A stretch of 64,000 nt of DNA. Origin: Pleurodeles waltl (Eukaryota; Chordata; Amphibia; Caudata; Salamandridae). Of this stretch, positions 1 through 9,589 are shown piece by piece; positions within the stretch are counted from its first letter, which is position 1, and every line of letters starts with the position of its first letter. The position numbers and the translations under genes were made by a program. The notes under the pieces were generated by a model, which had not been told where the DNA came from, did no database searches, and worked only from the letters and a program-made list of their open reading frames with translations. The stretch is taken from NCBI RefSeq assembly GCF_031143425.1, contig NC_090450.1, positions 168,137,486-168,201,485 of the forward strand. Direction: 5' to 3'.

Positions 1-597
1 ACTGACTTCTGTTGTCAGAAACTGACATTTGTTCCATGAACGAAACCGTGCTTTCAATTCTGGTGGCGATCTCTAATGCTTTTTGTAGATTTAAGTTAGG
101 CGTAGATAATAAGGCCTCATAAGCCTCCTGTACTTTCCTGTTATTTGTTTTTTCCACAAGCTGGTCCTTAATCATTTCTTCTTCAAATTCTTTGTAATCA
201 CACGAAACTGCTAAAAGCCTCAAAGCTCCTACATAACTAGACACAGATTTGCCTTCAGCTTGGACCCTTTTGTAGAATTTATGCCTTTCCAAAGTGACAT
301 TTCTGCACGTCTTGAATCTTGCGTCCAGGGACTTAATTGCGGTTCCATATTCATCCTCAACACAATCGCTTCACCCTCAATAGTTAATAGTGTTACTTTT
401 GAAATATGTTTCAAAAATTTCCACCCTCCATTCCCCAAACAATGCCTTAGAATTGCAAATTTTCTCTTGTGGGTGAAAGTTTCTCCCTCTAGAGCATCCA
501 AATACGCCTCAAATGCCTCTTACCATTGTTCCCAATCTGCGTCAAACAAAGCCGGATTGGGAAGAAAATTAGGCGGAGGAGAGATGGAATGCTGCAT
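1..597 (-). pseudogene. Ty3/Gypsy-type gag remnant
   Basis: Read on the minus strand from an ATG at 595-597, this encodes a Gag-like protein that runs off the window at position 1. A TAA interrupts it shortly after the start, about 20 codons in. The frame changes near 370, and two compatible frames together cover the whole stretch. The second half contains the pattern KDQLVEKT, followed by a short helical segment ending in ALEIATRIES, a signature seen in vertebrate Ty3/Gypsy capsid proteins just before the C-terminus of Gag. No zinc knuckle or pol is inside the window; they would lie to the left. The stop and the frameshift make it a dead copy. The family is assigned from this motif and general layout only; a related Gag-bearing retroelement is possible. 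Confidence 0.6.
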
Positions 598-1608
598 AGT
601 GGGTGCAATCAAGGAATATAATAATAATTAAAACCGATTAATAGAATTGTAGGAATGTACTTTCAATACAGTATGGAAAAGAGTACAAAATGTCTACAGA
701 TCTCCAAAAGGTGTGGATGTTAAATTGTCCCAAAAAGGTGTGCGTATCACCATACGCGCTGTTGAAATGTTCGCACAATATTGCTGCCAAGGTGTGCCAA
801 TTATAAGTTATATAGATGCAATTAGGTGTGCATGTCACCGTGACACATAAACTTTTTTGTGTTGACTGTAGTGCTTGTTGCCAAAAATAATGCCGCTCGA
901 TGTACGTGTAACCATATTATTATTATAAATAAACAAGCAATTTGGTGTGCGTGTCACCGTGGGGCACGCAACTTCAATTGTGATTGCCTGCAATATGACG
1001 GCCGTAGGTGTGCGTGTCACCGTGACATGCAATCTCTAACCCAAAATGGCTACGGGGTAGGCGCGCGCACCAGTTTGATAAATGTTTCCCCCAAAATGGC
1101 CGCCGTGGGTGTGGGTGTCACCGTGACACACTATCCCTTATCTCAATATGGCCACTGGGTAGACACGCGCTCCAGTTCCCACGATGACGTACTCACATAC
1201 AGGTTAAGAAGCAGGTTCCGTAAAATGTTACACTCAGCAACACACCACGGCAACGACAGGAAGAAATCAGCAAAACGAGCTCGTCGTATGGACACCTTCG
1301 AAAATGGGGAGCTCCAGACACGGAAGAAGAAACTGTCAGAGGATTCTTCGCGTTGCCGTCAGGAAGGAGAGCAGGAAAAATGACACTCCTCGCCACTGAA
1401 AGGTATTCAATCGCCGAACACGAAATAAGTTGCAAGGTTTTTGTTTCCAAGATAAAAGTTAAACAGCTTCGACTTCCCTCCTCCCACTTCAGCCACACCG
1501 GTCCCAACTCCCCGCAACACTCAAATCCCCCTCAACATTCCCTGTTCCATTGTCTCACCATTCCCTTGTCCCGTCGCGCGGGGAGCACGCGTTGGATACG
1601 TCCCAACA
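598..1608 (-). mobile_element. Probable 5' LTR and leader of the gag-bearing element
   Basis: On the minus strand a TGTTGGGACG-type LTR start lies at 1608, exactly where the CR1-like reading frame to the right stops matching. It lies about 1 kb upstream of the gag start. The interval has no coding signal and contains repeated near-palindromic motifs (separate entry). I could not place the LTR/leader boundary or a primer-binding site. Confidence 0.45.
735..1131. repeat. Repeated near-palindrome around TGTCACCGTGACA
   Basis: A motif of the form GGTGTGCGTGTCACCGTG, usually followed by ACAC, recurs at about 735, 824, 943, 1006 and 1107. Spacing is roughly 60-120 bases. The core GTGTCACCGTGACAC is nearly self-complementary. 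The copy at 735 reads GTATCACCATACG, so both sides of the dyad differ together. All copies fall in the putative LTR/leader of the gag element and could be transcription-factor sites. Confidence 0.6.
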
Positions 1609-2867
1609 GAGAGGTCTCTGACGATGCTGAAGAGTTCTTTACTGTTGTGGGCGTTGTTATCTATGCGGTTTTTTAAATGGGTCCTTTTAGCGGTATGGAT
1701 TAGCTGGTGATGCTTGCTGATGGACTCCTTGAGTGCGATGTAGTTGTGTTTGCTGGGATCCAGGCACAGGGGCTTCTCTCTTTTTCGGCATTCTCGTTTG
1801 GAGAATTGTAAATCAGGTGTGAACCAGTTGGGTTTGGTGCTGTGCAGGGAGTTTGAGGGTTTTTTGAGCGGTGCGAGGGTGTTGGCGCAGTCTGCTAACC
1901 AGCGGTGCAGGTTGGTAGCGACTTTGTCGGGGTGCAAGATTGTAGGTGGCGTGGTCTGGGTGAGGGTGGAGATCCGTTCTTCTGTTGAGATTTTGCTCCA
2001 GTTGCATCGGGGTGGTTGTGTGCAGTGGTGGTGAGTAGCTGGTTTCTGATAGGAGAAGTGGATGCATTGGTGGTCTGTCCAGCTGAGCTCAGTGGTGTGG
2101 CTGAAGGAGAAGTGGCTGTTGGCAGTGAAGATGGGGTCGAGAGTGTGGCCTGCGGTGTGAGTGGGCGAGGTGACGGGTTGTTTGAATCTGAGGTTGGCGA
2201 GTAGATGGTTGGTGCTGATGTCATTGTTGTTATCAAGACGGAAGTTCAGATCGCCGAGGAGGATGTAATCTGCTGAGGTGAGGGCCTGGGTGCTGACGAT
2301 GTCGGCGATGGAGTCGCAGAATTGGGCTCAGGGGCCCGGAGGTCTGTAGATCAGTGTTCCTTTGAGGGTGGTGTTGGCATTGACGTGGATGTTGAAGTGA
2401 AGGTATTCAGCCGAGTTTAGTGTTTCGTGGGTGCGAGAGTCTTTGATGGTGCTTTTGTGGACTATGGCGATTCTCCCGTCTGGCTTATTGGTGCGGTCTC
2501 TCCTGGTGATCTTGTAGCCTTCAGGGATGGCAATAGCAATGTCCAGTTCAGAGGCCGAATTCGTCCAAGTTTCGGTGTGGAAGGTGATGTCCGGTGATAA
2601 GGTGGTCAGCAGGTCCCAAAGTTCGATAGTGTGTTTGTGGATGGAGCGAGTGTTGAGTAGGATGCAGTTGAGGCAGTTGTTGGCGGGTCTGTTGATGCTT
2701 TTTAGGGTGCAGGAGAAATGGCAGGCTTGGCAGGCGAAGGGTCCTTTGGTGGTCCTGGGGGAGGACTGGAAACAGGTGGGGGTGCGTCCAGGGTTCAGGG
2801 CGTGGAGGTCTCTGGCAGAGTAGCAGTGTCTGGTGGTGTGGGGGGCGAGGACCAGGGGGACTGGCAC
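1521..2867 (-). pseudogene. CR1-like LINE, endonuclease and linker to RT
   Basis: The minus strand encodes an apurinic-type endonuclease/exonuclease/phosphatase domain of the CR1 clade. In order there are a segment with LLNTRSIHKH and ELWDLL, TETW, a GDLNFRLDN block carrying the catalytic Asp/Asn, a TLDPIF block and SWTDHQ, the His-bearing C-terminal motif. After it comes the linker that precedes reverse transcriptase, with FTPDLQFSKRECRKREK. The frame is continuous from about 2867 to 1609 apart from one TGA near 2328. After RDLS, at about 1609, homology stops and an LTR begins, so the last part to 1521 is frame run-through. The RT domain is outside the window or lost. Unlike most dead LINEs, the 5' half is kept and the 3' part is cut. 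Confidence 0.8.
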
Positions 2868-3127
2868 TGGGCGCGGTCCAGGCGCGGACGGGCGCAGACG
2901 GGCTTGCCTCTGGTGCGCCTCCAGCGCGCCAGCGGCGCGGTCGCACAGCGACCGCCATTAAGAAGGGAGGAGGGAGGGAGGAGCAGCTGGGAGGCAGGAG
3001 GGGAACAGCGAATGGGGGAATGTGGGGGCGGGGCCGCATGGAGGTAGCGGACAGGAAGCGGGAAGACTGAGGAGCGCACAAGAAGGCAGAATAAAGAAAA
3101 AAAGGCAAAAATAAGGCAGAAATAAGG
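2868..3127 (-). mobile_element. GC-rich 5' leader of the CR1-like LINE
   Basis: This GC-rich stretch lies immediately upstream (minus strand) of the endonuclease coding region. Several short overlapping frames read through it, but none is convincing. It grades into A-rich AATAAGGCA-type repeats that lead into the 48 bp tandem array. Confidence 0.5.
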
Positions 3128-3314
3128 CACAATAAGAAAAGCGAGTGAAAAAAGTCACAATAACCTAGAAATACTGCTCAATAAGAAAAACGAGAGAAAA
3201 AGTCACAGTAACCTAGAAATACAGCACAATAGGAAAACGAGTGAAAAAGTCACAGTAACCTAGAAATACGGCACAATAGGAAAAACGAGTGAAGAAAGTC
3301 ACAATAACCTAGAA
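3128..3314. repeat. Four-copy tandem repeat, unit about 48 bp
   Basis: Four consecutive copies of a unit starting CACAATAAGAAAA and ending AACCTAGAAATAC are seen, starting near 3128, 3177, 3225 and 3272. They differ by a few substitutions and single-base indels. Their place at the 5' side of the LINE suggests 5' UTR monomers. Confidence 0.85.
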
Positions 3315-6300
3315 AACAGAGCGCAGGTCTAGGGACGCTTACCTGCAGCCCACTAGACACCAGGGATGAGCCTCGAACACGCGAACAGCAGCGTGGGTGG
3401 GGACAGGGAACACCGGCACAACAAGGTGGTGCTGCGAGCGTGGGGGAGCGAGCTCCTGTCAAAAGTAGGAAGCAGCTACTTGTGGTCTCGGGGTTAAGCT
3501 TGAGTTTGTTGACCTAGGCTCCACACAAAAACACCATATGACTGCCACAGATCTGGTAGCAAGCTCACAGGCAAATGGCCTGGCTTTGCACTAAGGAATG
3601 GCCTGGCTTTGCACTAAAGGCCATTCAGCATGGACTTTGGGACAACTTCAGTGGTGATTCTGTCAGAAATGTATCCACCCAGGTATCCCATCTCAAAGTT
3701 TGAGACCTACACTTTAGTACCAGTTTAACCCCCAAATATAGCAATAAGAAACACAAAGGTGACCAGTCAACTTTTACAAAGGGCCAACCACTGCACTGCA
3801 ACACTTCCCCCTGCTTTTTTAGTAACTTTTCAACCGTTTGAGCTAGAAACCCCTGTTTTCTAGAAGCTCCTGATAATGCAAAAGATGAGGATGGTAGCAA
3901 ATGCAGCAAATCCACAATTATGTGAAAAACGCCACAGCAGTATAATTGTATAATTCTAATGGCCATGGTTACACCTAAACTGCTCTTTTAAAAAAAAATA
4001 TCTGTTGTAATTTAATCTCATGTCAAGTTACCTCAAGTTATTTTACGTTACTTTACGTTATGCTATATTTTAAACTACGTTTAATGAGATTTTAACCATG
4101 CTAAGGACTGAAAATCGACTACGCACTCTTTGTATCTAACTCACGCAAAGTAGTTACAATTTATGAAATGACTAGCAAGCCGTTAATTTGATTTTTAATT
4201 GATCGATAAATGTCATGTCATGTCATTTACAGCATGCGTGCACCTATAGTTCGGCATCTGTTAGACTGTGGTGTTTTGCAAAAGAATAAAAGGCTGTTTG
4301 TTGAAAATGCTTTTAAATAGTGCGCATTAAAGCACAGAAACACGGTCTGGAAAGTTAAGCTACCCATTTCGTGAAATATATGATCCTGCCAGAGTCGAGC
4401 TTTCCGCGGCCAATGAGAGAGCGTCAGCCTTGGCCAATCCCGACGTGTCTGCATCTATGTCTGGAAAGAGTTTCTGCGAAGGAAAACGTGTGGTACCTTT
4501 CTGCAGAGAGACGGCTTGCGGAGAGAGAACAATCCAGATACTGGGTGCTAATACACAGGGAAGAGACGAGAAAAGCAGATTCAACTGGAACGCTCTAACA
4601 ATGATAAGAGAAATAAGGTGACGGTGGTACGACAGAGAAAGGCGTCACTTTGTGTTCTGTTCTCTGGAGAAGGAGGTATATTTACAAAGTAAAAAGCCTC
4701 TGAGCAGGAGCGAGATTTAAAAATCCCGAGGGAGCGGTAGGAATGCTCTTGCAGATGATGAAGGAAGATAATGGGTTTTAACTGTGAAGACAGAATTGGT
4801 GTCTGCTAAAAAAATAGAGACGCTGTGCCAGGAACAGAACAACTGGTAACTTTCTCCAGGAGGGGAGATCCGAGAGGAAAAGTCATATGTTTTTCATGCT
4901 CTATTTTGCTTCAAAAAAGCGATCTTGGTTGCAGACAATCTCTGGAAACGTTCACATGCTTAAAGCTGGGATGGTGCAAACTTTTGAGCATTGAAAAGTA
5001 CATAGCTATGTGATGACCATTGGAATTAAATCATTCTTGTCTTGGCTGCCCAGCCAGCCTCCGCTTTGGAGTTAGTTCGTGCTTTTTTACAGTTTGCGGC
5101 CAGCTGAAAGTGCCAGGGAATCAGCTTAGAAAGGTAGGTTCCCACTGTTCATCTGTTCGCCTATATTATCCTTATGCCCTTGAAGTTCCTCTCCGCTCTC
5201 TTGGAAATGCCGCCTGTTTGAAAAGCGTATGTTTTGTACAAAAAACACAGCTAAAGGGGCATCTTCATTGCAATTTGATATTAATGTGCATTTCACACAT
5301 AGGTCTGTATGTGCGGTTGGCGTGTGTTAAACCATTAACACTATACTAGACGGGTGCCGGATAGCAAAAGACACGGTAGGTCTTTGCACACCCCAGATTT
5401 TCCTGTCTAGCGCTTGAACCGAAGTATGTAATTGTAATTACATTTATATAGCGCTTACTACCGCTGACAAGGTGTTGTAGTGCTTTATTCTGGGAAGCAC
5501 GTCGCTCCAGAACCCAAGAGTAGTAGTTAGTCCAGTGTAATTGGTTATTGTTAGTTATTGGAATTAGTCTTGTGCAAACCATTCATTGCTTTCATTACAG
5601 TTTATTTGTGGTTACATTCATAGGACCTAGGCATGATCATTAGTGGAGGGGTTATGTGAGTTCATGCTCCTGGCTGTTGGTGTTAGTGGAATCTGCTTTG
5701 AAGTGATTAAGTATTCTGAGTTTGCAGGAATATGACTTTCAAAGAAGGAGGGTTTGTGGTCCTTCATGTGAGTTGTGTGCAGTTTTCAGAAATAAAATAA
5801 TAGATATTAAGGCAAAGATGCATGTGACTTTCAGAAGGTTATGCTCAGAGAGAGGATGTATGCAGAGGTTGGAAGGAAGAGGGGGCATTTGAAAGTGTAG
5901 AGGAAAGTCGACAATCAGAAGTTTTAAGAATAGATCAGTTTCCAGGCAGGATTAAGAAATATTGAGGTTGATGTTGACACAGCATGTTATGTTACCTTCC
6001 AGCAGACCCTGCGGTTGCAAAAGTATTAAAAATGTACTTATATTTATTTGAAATTATTAGATCTGTGAGCAGATGTTGTTTGCACATGGTACCGACATCC
6101 TCTACACCTACACTAGTGGGGGGAAGGGGTAAATAGAAGTGGAGAAGCAGAACACTCAAATGTCCGAGGTCTATGTGTTGGTAGCTCGTAGGGTCTAGGT
6201 CTGTGCTTTGAATGATGGGGATTATATTCCTGGGTTTATGATGGGCAAGCAGAGCTATAAGCCCCCGATTGTATAGCAAAAGCCTGGACTGGGTGAATTT

Positions 6301-6377
6301 ACACATGGAACTGGCAAACACATGGGTTTGGTCACGTGAGCCTAGGAGACTGAGGAAGTGAGAGACTGAATGTGGCA
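3315..6377. other. Unassigned DNA upstream of the MXRA5 exon
   Basis: No convincing coding region. A 21-base segment, AATGGCCTGGCTTTGCACTA plus one A, occurs twice, at 3574 and 3597. Around 5425-5460 is an ACATTTATATAGCGCTTAC stretch of a kind common in amphibian interspersed repeats. A good donor-like site (AAAGGTAGGT) lies at about 5131 and could end a non-coding upstream exon, but nothing else supports that. Confidence 0.4.
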
Positions 6378-6697
6378 GGGCCTCATTCATAAAGGTAATT
6401 TACAGGTTTGAGAAATTTACACTTTTAAGTAAGCTTACTACTTCCACAAAATCCGAATGTAAATTACACTTGTAGAGTCCACTGCACTAAAAAATGTGCA
6501 AAACTAATAAAGTTACTCAAAAAGTGTAAATTGCTCTAAAGTGTATAGTCTCCAGACTCTTCAATTTGGACGAGACACACGAGTTTCAATTTTTGAGTAA
6601 GTTTGCACTCGGTTTTTGTGAACAGACAAAAAAGTAGTAAACATGCTCAAAAGTGTAAGTTACTCAAAAGTGTAAATTGCCTTTCTGAATCGGGCCC
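6378..6697. mobile_element. MITE with GGGCC(T/C) terminal inverted repeats
   Basis: The left end reads GGGCCTCATTCATAAAGG then TAATTTACA. The right end, reverse-complemented, reads GGGCCCGATTCAGAAAGG then CAATTTACAC. These are terminal inverted repeats of at least 27 bp with few mismatches. The body is AT-rich with recurring AAGTGTAAATT and no coding. I could not fix a clear target-site duplication, so the superfamily is open; the GGGCC ends resemble the Harbinger-type elements elsewhere in the window. Confidence 0.75.
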
Positions 6698-7796
6698 AGG
6701 AACATTCCGGAGAGGGAGACAGTCACATTACCTAGAATTTGCAAGCTAGCATAGAACTGGGAGGGAAGGAGTGTTTACTGTGGACATATAAGTCAAGGTG
6801 ATTGACGTGTCTAAGATTTACACTCATGTGAGATGCCATTCTGGGAATTTCTTCTGTAAATATGTCTGGGTGTCTTTGTGGCCTAACTGGAGGCTTTGTG
6901 GTAGCTAAAGTATCTTGCAAATATAAACTGCACAGAGCAAGTTTTGGAATGTATAGAAGTCACAAGTGCCAGATACTGCTGTCTCACTGTAGCAGAGAGT
7001 AAGCAGTCATGTACCGCAGGCAAGCACTGAGTGTGTGATAAAGCGTATGGCATGCAGCTCTTTCCAGCAGGTGGCGCCTGTCTCATATTTACAACAATTC
7101 CCACGAGATAAATCCGAATTCTGCGGTGTCTTCAATTCTATCCACTTGAGCTCCCGTCCAGTCAAACATACCAAGTTATATCCTCGTTTTCCTCCACGTG
7201 TCCCACACTGCAGAGCACACTGTAATTATCTGGCATTAAAAAAGCTGACGTGTTCCTTGGCAAACAAATGCTTACATGAAAATATTGGTGAATTGTTCGA
7301 AAGATTTAGAGCTGTTTTGATTACATGGGTCGTGTTAACTCTCTGGAAAGACACTTGAGTGCAATTGCTCTCTATCAACTAAAAAATAATAGAATAATAC
7401 ATGTTTACGGGTATTCTGAAAAATGACTATCATATAAATCTGTTTTCTTAGTATAAAGGTTTCATTTTATGACATATCTGAGCGTAGATCTTCAAAGCAG
7501 CAGAACACCCCATCCCAAAAAAAGAAAAAACGCGTAAAGCTGTAGTAAACAGAGAAAACCGTAAAACGTGCATATTTTTCTATTATTATTGGCAATAACC
7601 GAACGAGAAATGTTTCTAATTTTACCACTCCTGGTGTTACTGCTTTACAAAAGTAAGCAAAAGATTAAGGGAACTTCAACTGAGACGAAGTCCACCGAGA
7701 AAAAGCGGAATGGGAAAAGTTAGGACTTTCCTGATGGTTGTGTATTGTTGTCTTAATGGCTATTATCTACCCCTCATTGTAATTTTTCTTGTCTAG
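6698..7796. other. Unassigned DNA before the MXRA5 exon
   Basis: No recognised element or coding region. It ends in a polypyrimidine tract and AG at 7795-7796, read as the 3' end of the intron (or 5' flank) preceding the MXRA5 exon. Confidence 0.4.
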
Positions 7797-7853
7797 GGAC
7801 CAGGATTTGGTACTGTTCCAGTGTGAGATGCTGTGACTGGAGAGTGCGCAAGG
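7797..7853 (+). other. MXRA5: 5' UTR part of the MXRA5 exon
   Basis: It lies between the inferred acceptor and the ATG. An upstream out-of-frame ATG at 7828 is followed at once by CTGTGA in that frame, a two-codon upstream ORF. The exon start is inferred only from the acceptor consensus. Confidence 0.6.
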
Positions 7854-8062
7854 ATGGCAATGCCAGGTAGCAGTCTCTGGGGCCCCATGGTCAGGTTCAT
7901 CGCTGGTAGTGGTTTCCTGTTCGTCCTTCTTCTTCCTAGTCCTTCCGGGGCATGCCCCAAGCCCTGTGCCTGCTACGTGCCCACAGAAGTGCACTGCACC
8001 TTCAGGTATCTTTCAGCCATCCCCGGGCTCCTCAACTCCAATGTGGAACGCATCAACCTGGG
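7854..8062 (+). CDS. MXRA5: MXRA5, first coding exon
   Basis: This encodes the amino terminus of matrix-remodelling-associated protein 5, a very large secreted protein with leucine-rich repeats and many Ig domains. The exon probably starts after the acceptor at 7795-7796 (TTTTTCTTGTCTAG). The ATG at 7854 has A at -3 and G at +4 and gives a signal peptide of about 33 residues with a core of F, L and V. The mature part begins CPKPCACYVPTEVHCTF, the cysteine cap of an LRR N-terminus, and ends VERINLG. This matches MXRA5 closely and peroxidasin much less well. The exon ends in a split Gly codon at GG|GTAGGT; reading on would hit TAG at 8064. Later exons are not in the window. A second in-frame ATG at 7860 is a possible alternative start. 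Confidence 0.85.
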
Positions 8063-8343
8063 GTAGGTATATGCTACGTTACCAGTCTTAGCGTGCCTGT
8101 TCTGTTCCTACAGTGAGCTCTACATGTATGTGTGACTATCGGGTATGATGCATGTTCATTCAGAAAATGCTGACTACAGTAGAGTTATTGTGTTCTTGCA
8201 GGTGCTGCAACATTTGGAATGATGCTGTAAAAAAGTCTTGCAAGCAAAAAACAATGATGTCAACACAATTCTGTATACACCGAGAGAAATACAGACACAA
8301 GGGGTCTGGTTCACAAAGCTTTTTCCAGGAGTTCACTCTAGAA

Positions 8344-8581
8344 CAGTGGTTCCCAACCTTTTGATTTCTGTGGACCCCCACTTTAACATTAATGGAACCC
8401 AGGGACCCCCACTGAATCATCATGGGAATCCAGGGGACCCCCGCCTGAGTCATTACTGGAAGCTGGGCACCTAATTTGTCAATATTTATTGATATTTTTT
8501 CATTTTTTATGCTCTCACGGACCCCCTGAGAAGGCTTCGCGGACCCCCAGGGGTCCCCGGACCACAGGTTGGGAACCACTG
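8344..8581. mobile_element. hAT-type MITE with 8 bp TSD
   Basis: The element is 238 bp and begins CAGTGGTTCCCAACC. It ends with the reverse complement GGTTGGGAACCACTG. It is flanked on both sides by a perfect 8 bp duplication CTCTAGAA (8336-8343 and 8582-8589), as hAT transposition leaves. The interior is non-coding and rich in GGACCCCC. It lies in the putative MXRA5 intron. Confidence 0.95.
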
Positions 8582-8589
8582 CTCTAGAA

Positions 8590-9589
8590 GATTCTCAAAA
8601 TTCTCAGAAGCGTGTACTACATGTGTGTGTTGTACACAACGTAGCCATACATTATGCACATGTATCTTCTTACAGTATGTAAACAAAGGAAGATAGTTTG
8701 AGAAGCAGCAAGTGGCAAGCATTGCAAATATAGTGCACAGCAACAATGTAGTAATTGTGGGTACACTCAAAGTATCAGCTTTACAACTTTTAAACTTTTC
8801 TGAGCACTTCAGCAGAAGAGTGTACAAAAAACAGAGAAATAGCATTTGCCAAAATGCTGGTGGAGACTTCATTAGAGATGGTCTGGTGAAGGTGGATGAA
8901 GTTGAGGGTTTGAGAGAGCCACATTGGTGGGAGGTTTGAGGACGTAAAAACTCTACGGCCTCATTCACAATTGTCCAGAACAGGGCCCATGGGGAGGATA
9001 CCAAACCAGGTAACTACAAGTGGCCCAGTGTTTCTGGACTCAGAATTACCAGGTCTGGAAATATTGGAAATATTGTACCTGGTAACTGGAAGCCTAGAAA
9101 CACCAGAATGCTCAACTGGGTACAGATCCACAACTGGTCAAATCACATGTAGGGGCTGAGGGCAAAGGAGCAGCCTGGCCCCCTTCTACTACCTTCAGCA
9201 CCATAAGGGAAGAAGAAGATAGCAGTCCTGCAATATTGTTCTGCCCTTTCTTACACATCCAAGTACACTGTTTGAGGGGTGGAGATTTAAATTGCACACT
9301 TCAAGATAGCACGGATAGATCTTGGATTGTATCAAATATGCCTTTTTTGGCCTTTAGGCACTTATATCTTATAATAATTGACCACAAGTTATTGGATGTT
9401 TGGAGATAGTGACATCGCCTGCTCAAAAAGAATACTTTTTACTCTTGAGTCCACAATAAATGGTTAAGGCTTGATTGCTGGTATGCCACCCCCCCGGATG
9501 TGGGATTATGGGTGATAGATGCACGACACTTAGCTTGCACACTATCGAACTACTCCTTTGTACTTTTGTGTATCCAGCTGCCAGGGTCG
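8590..9589 (+). other. Intronic DNA without recognised features
   Basis: No credible coding or repeat structure seen. A GGCCTCATTCAC stretch near 8943 resembles a Harbinger-type MITE end, but no partner end is visible. Confidence 0.4.

Noticed and set aside
1895..2236. Separate Ser/Thr/Pro-rich protein
   Set aside because: It is an out-of-frame reading of the CR1-like endonuclease, whose true frame is open here.
4380..5131. Non-coding first exon of MXRA5 ending at AAAG|GTAGGT near 5131
   Set aside because: Only a donor-like site supports it; there is no CpG island, TATA box or other evidence.
7854..8062. Peroxidasin or another LRR-Ig gene as identity of the host exon
   Set aside because: The CPKPCACYVPTEVHCTF pattern and VERINLG end fit MXRA5 better; other families have different residues between the cysteines.
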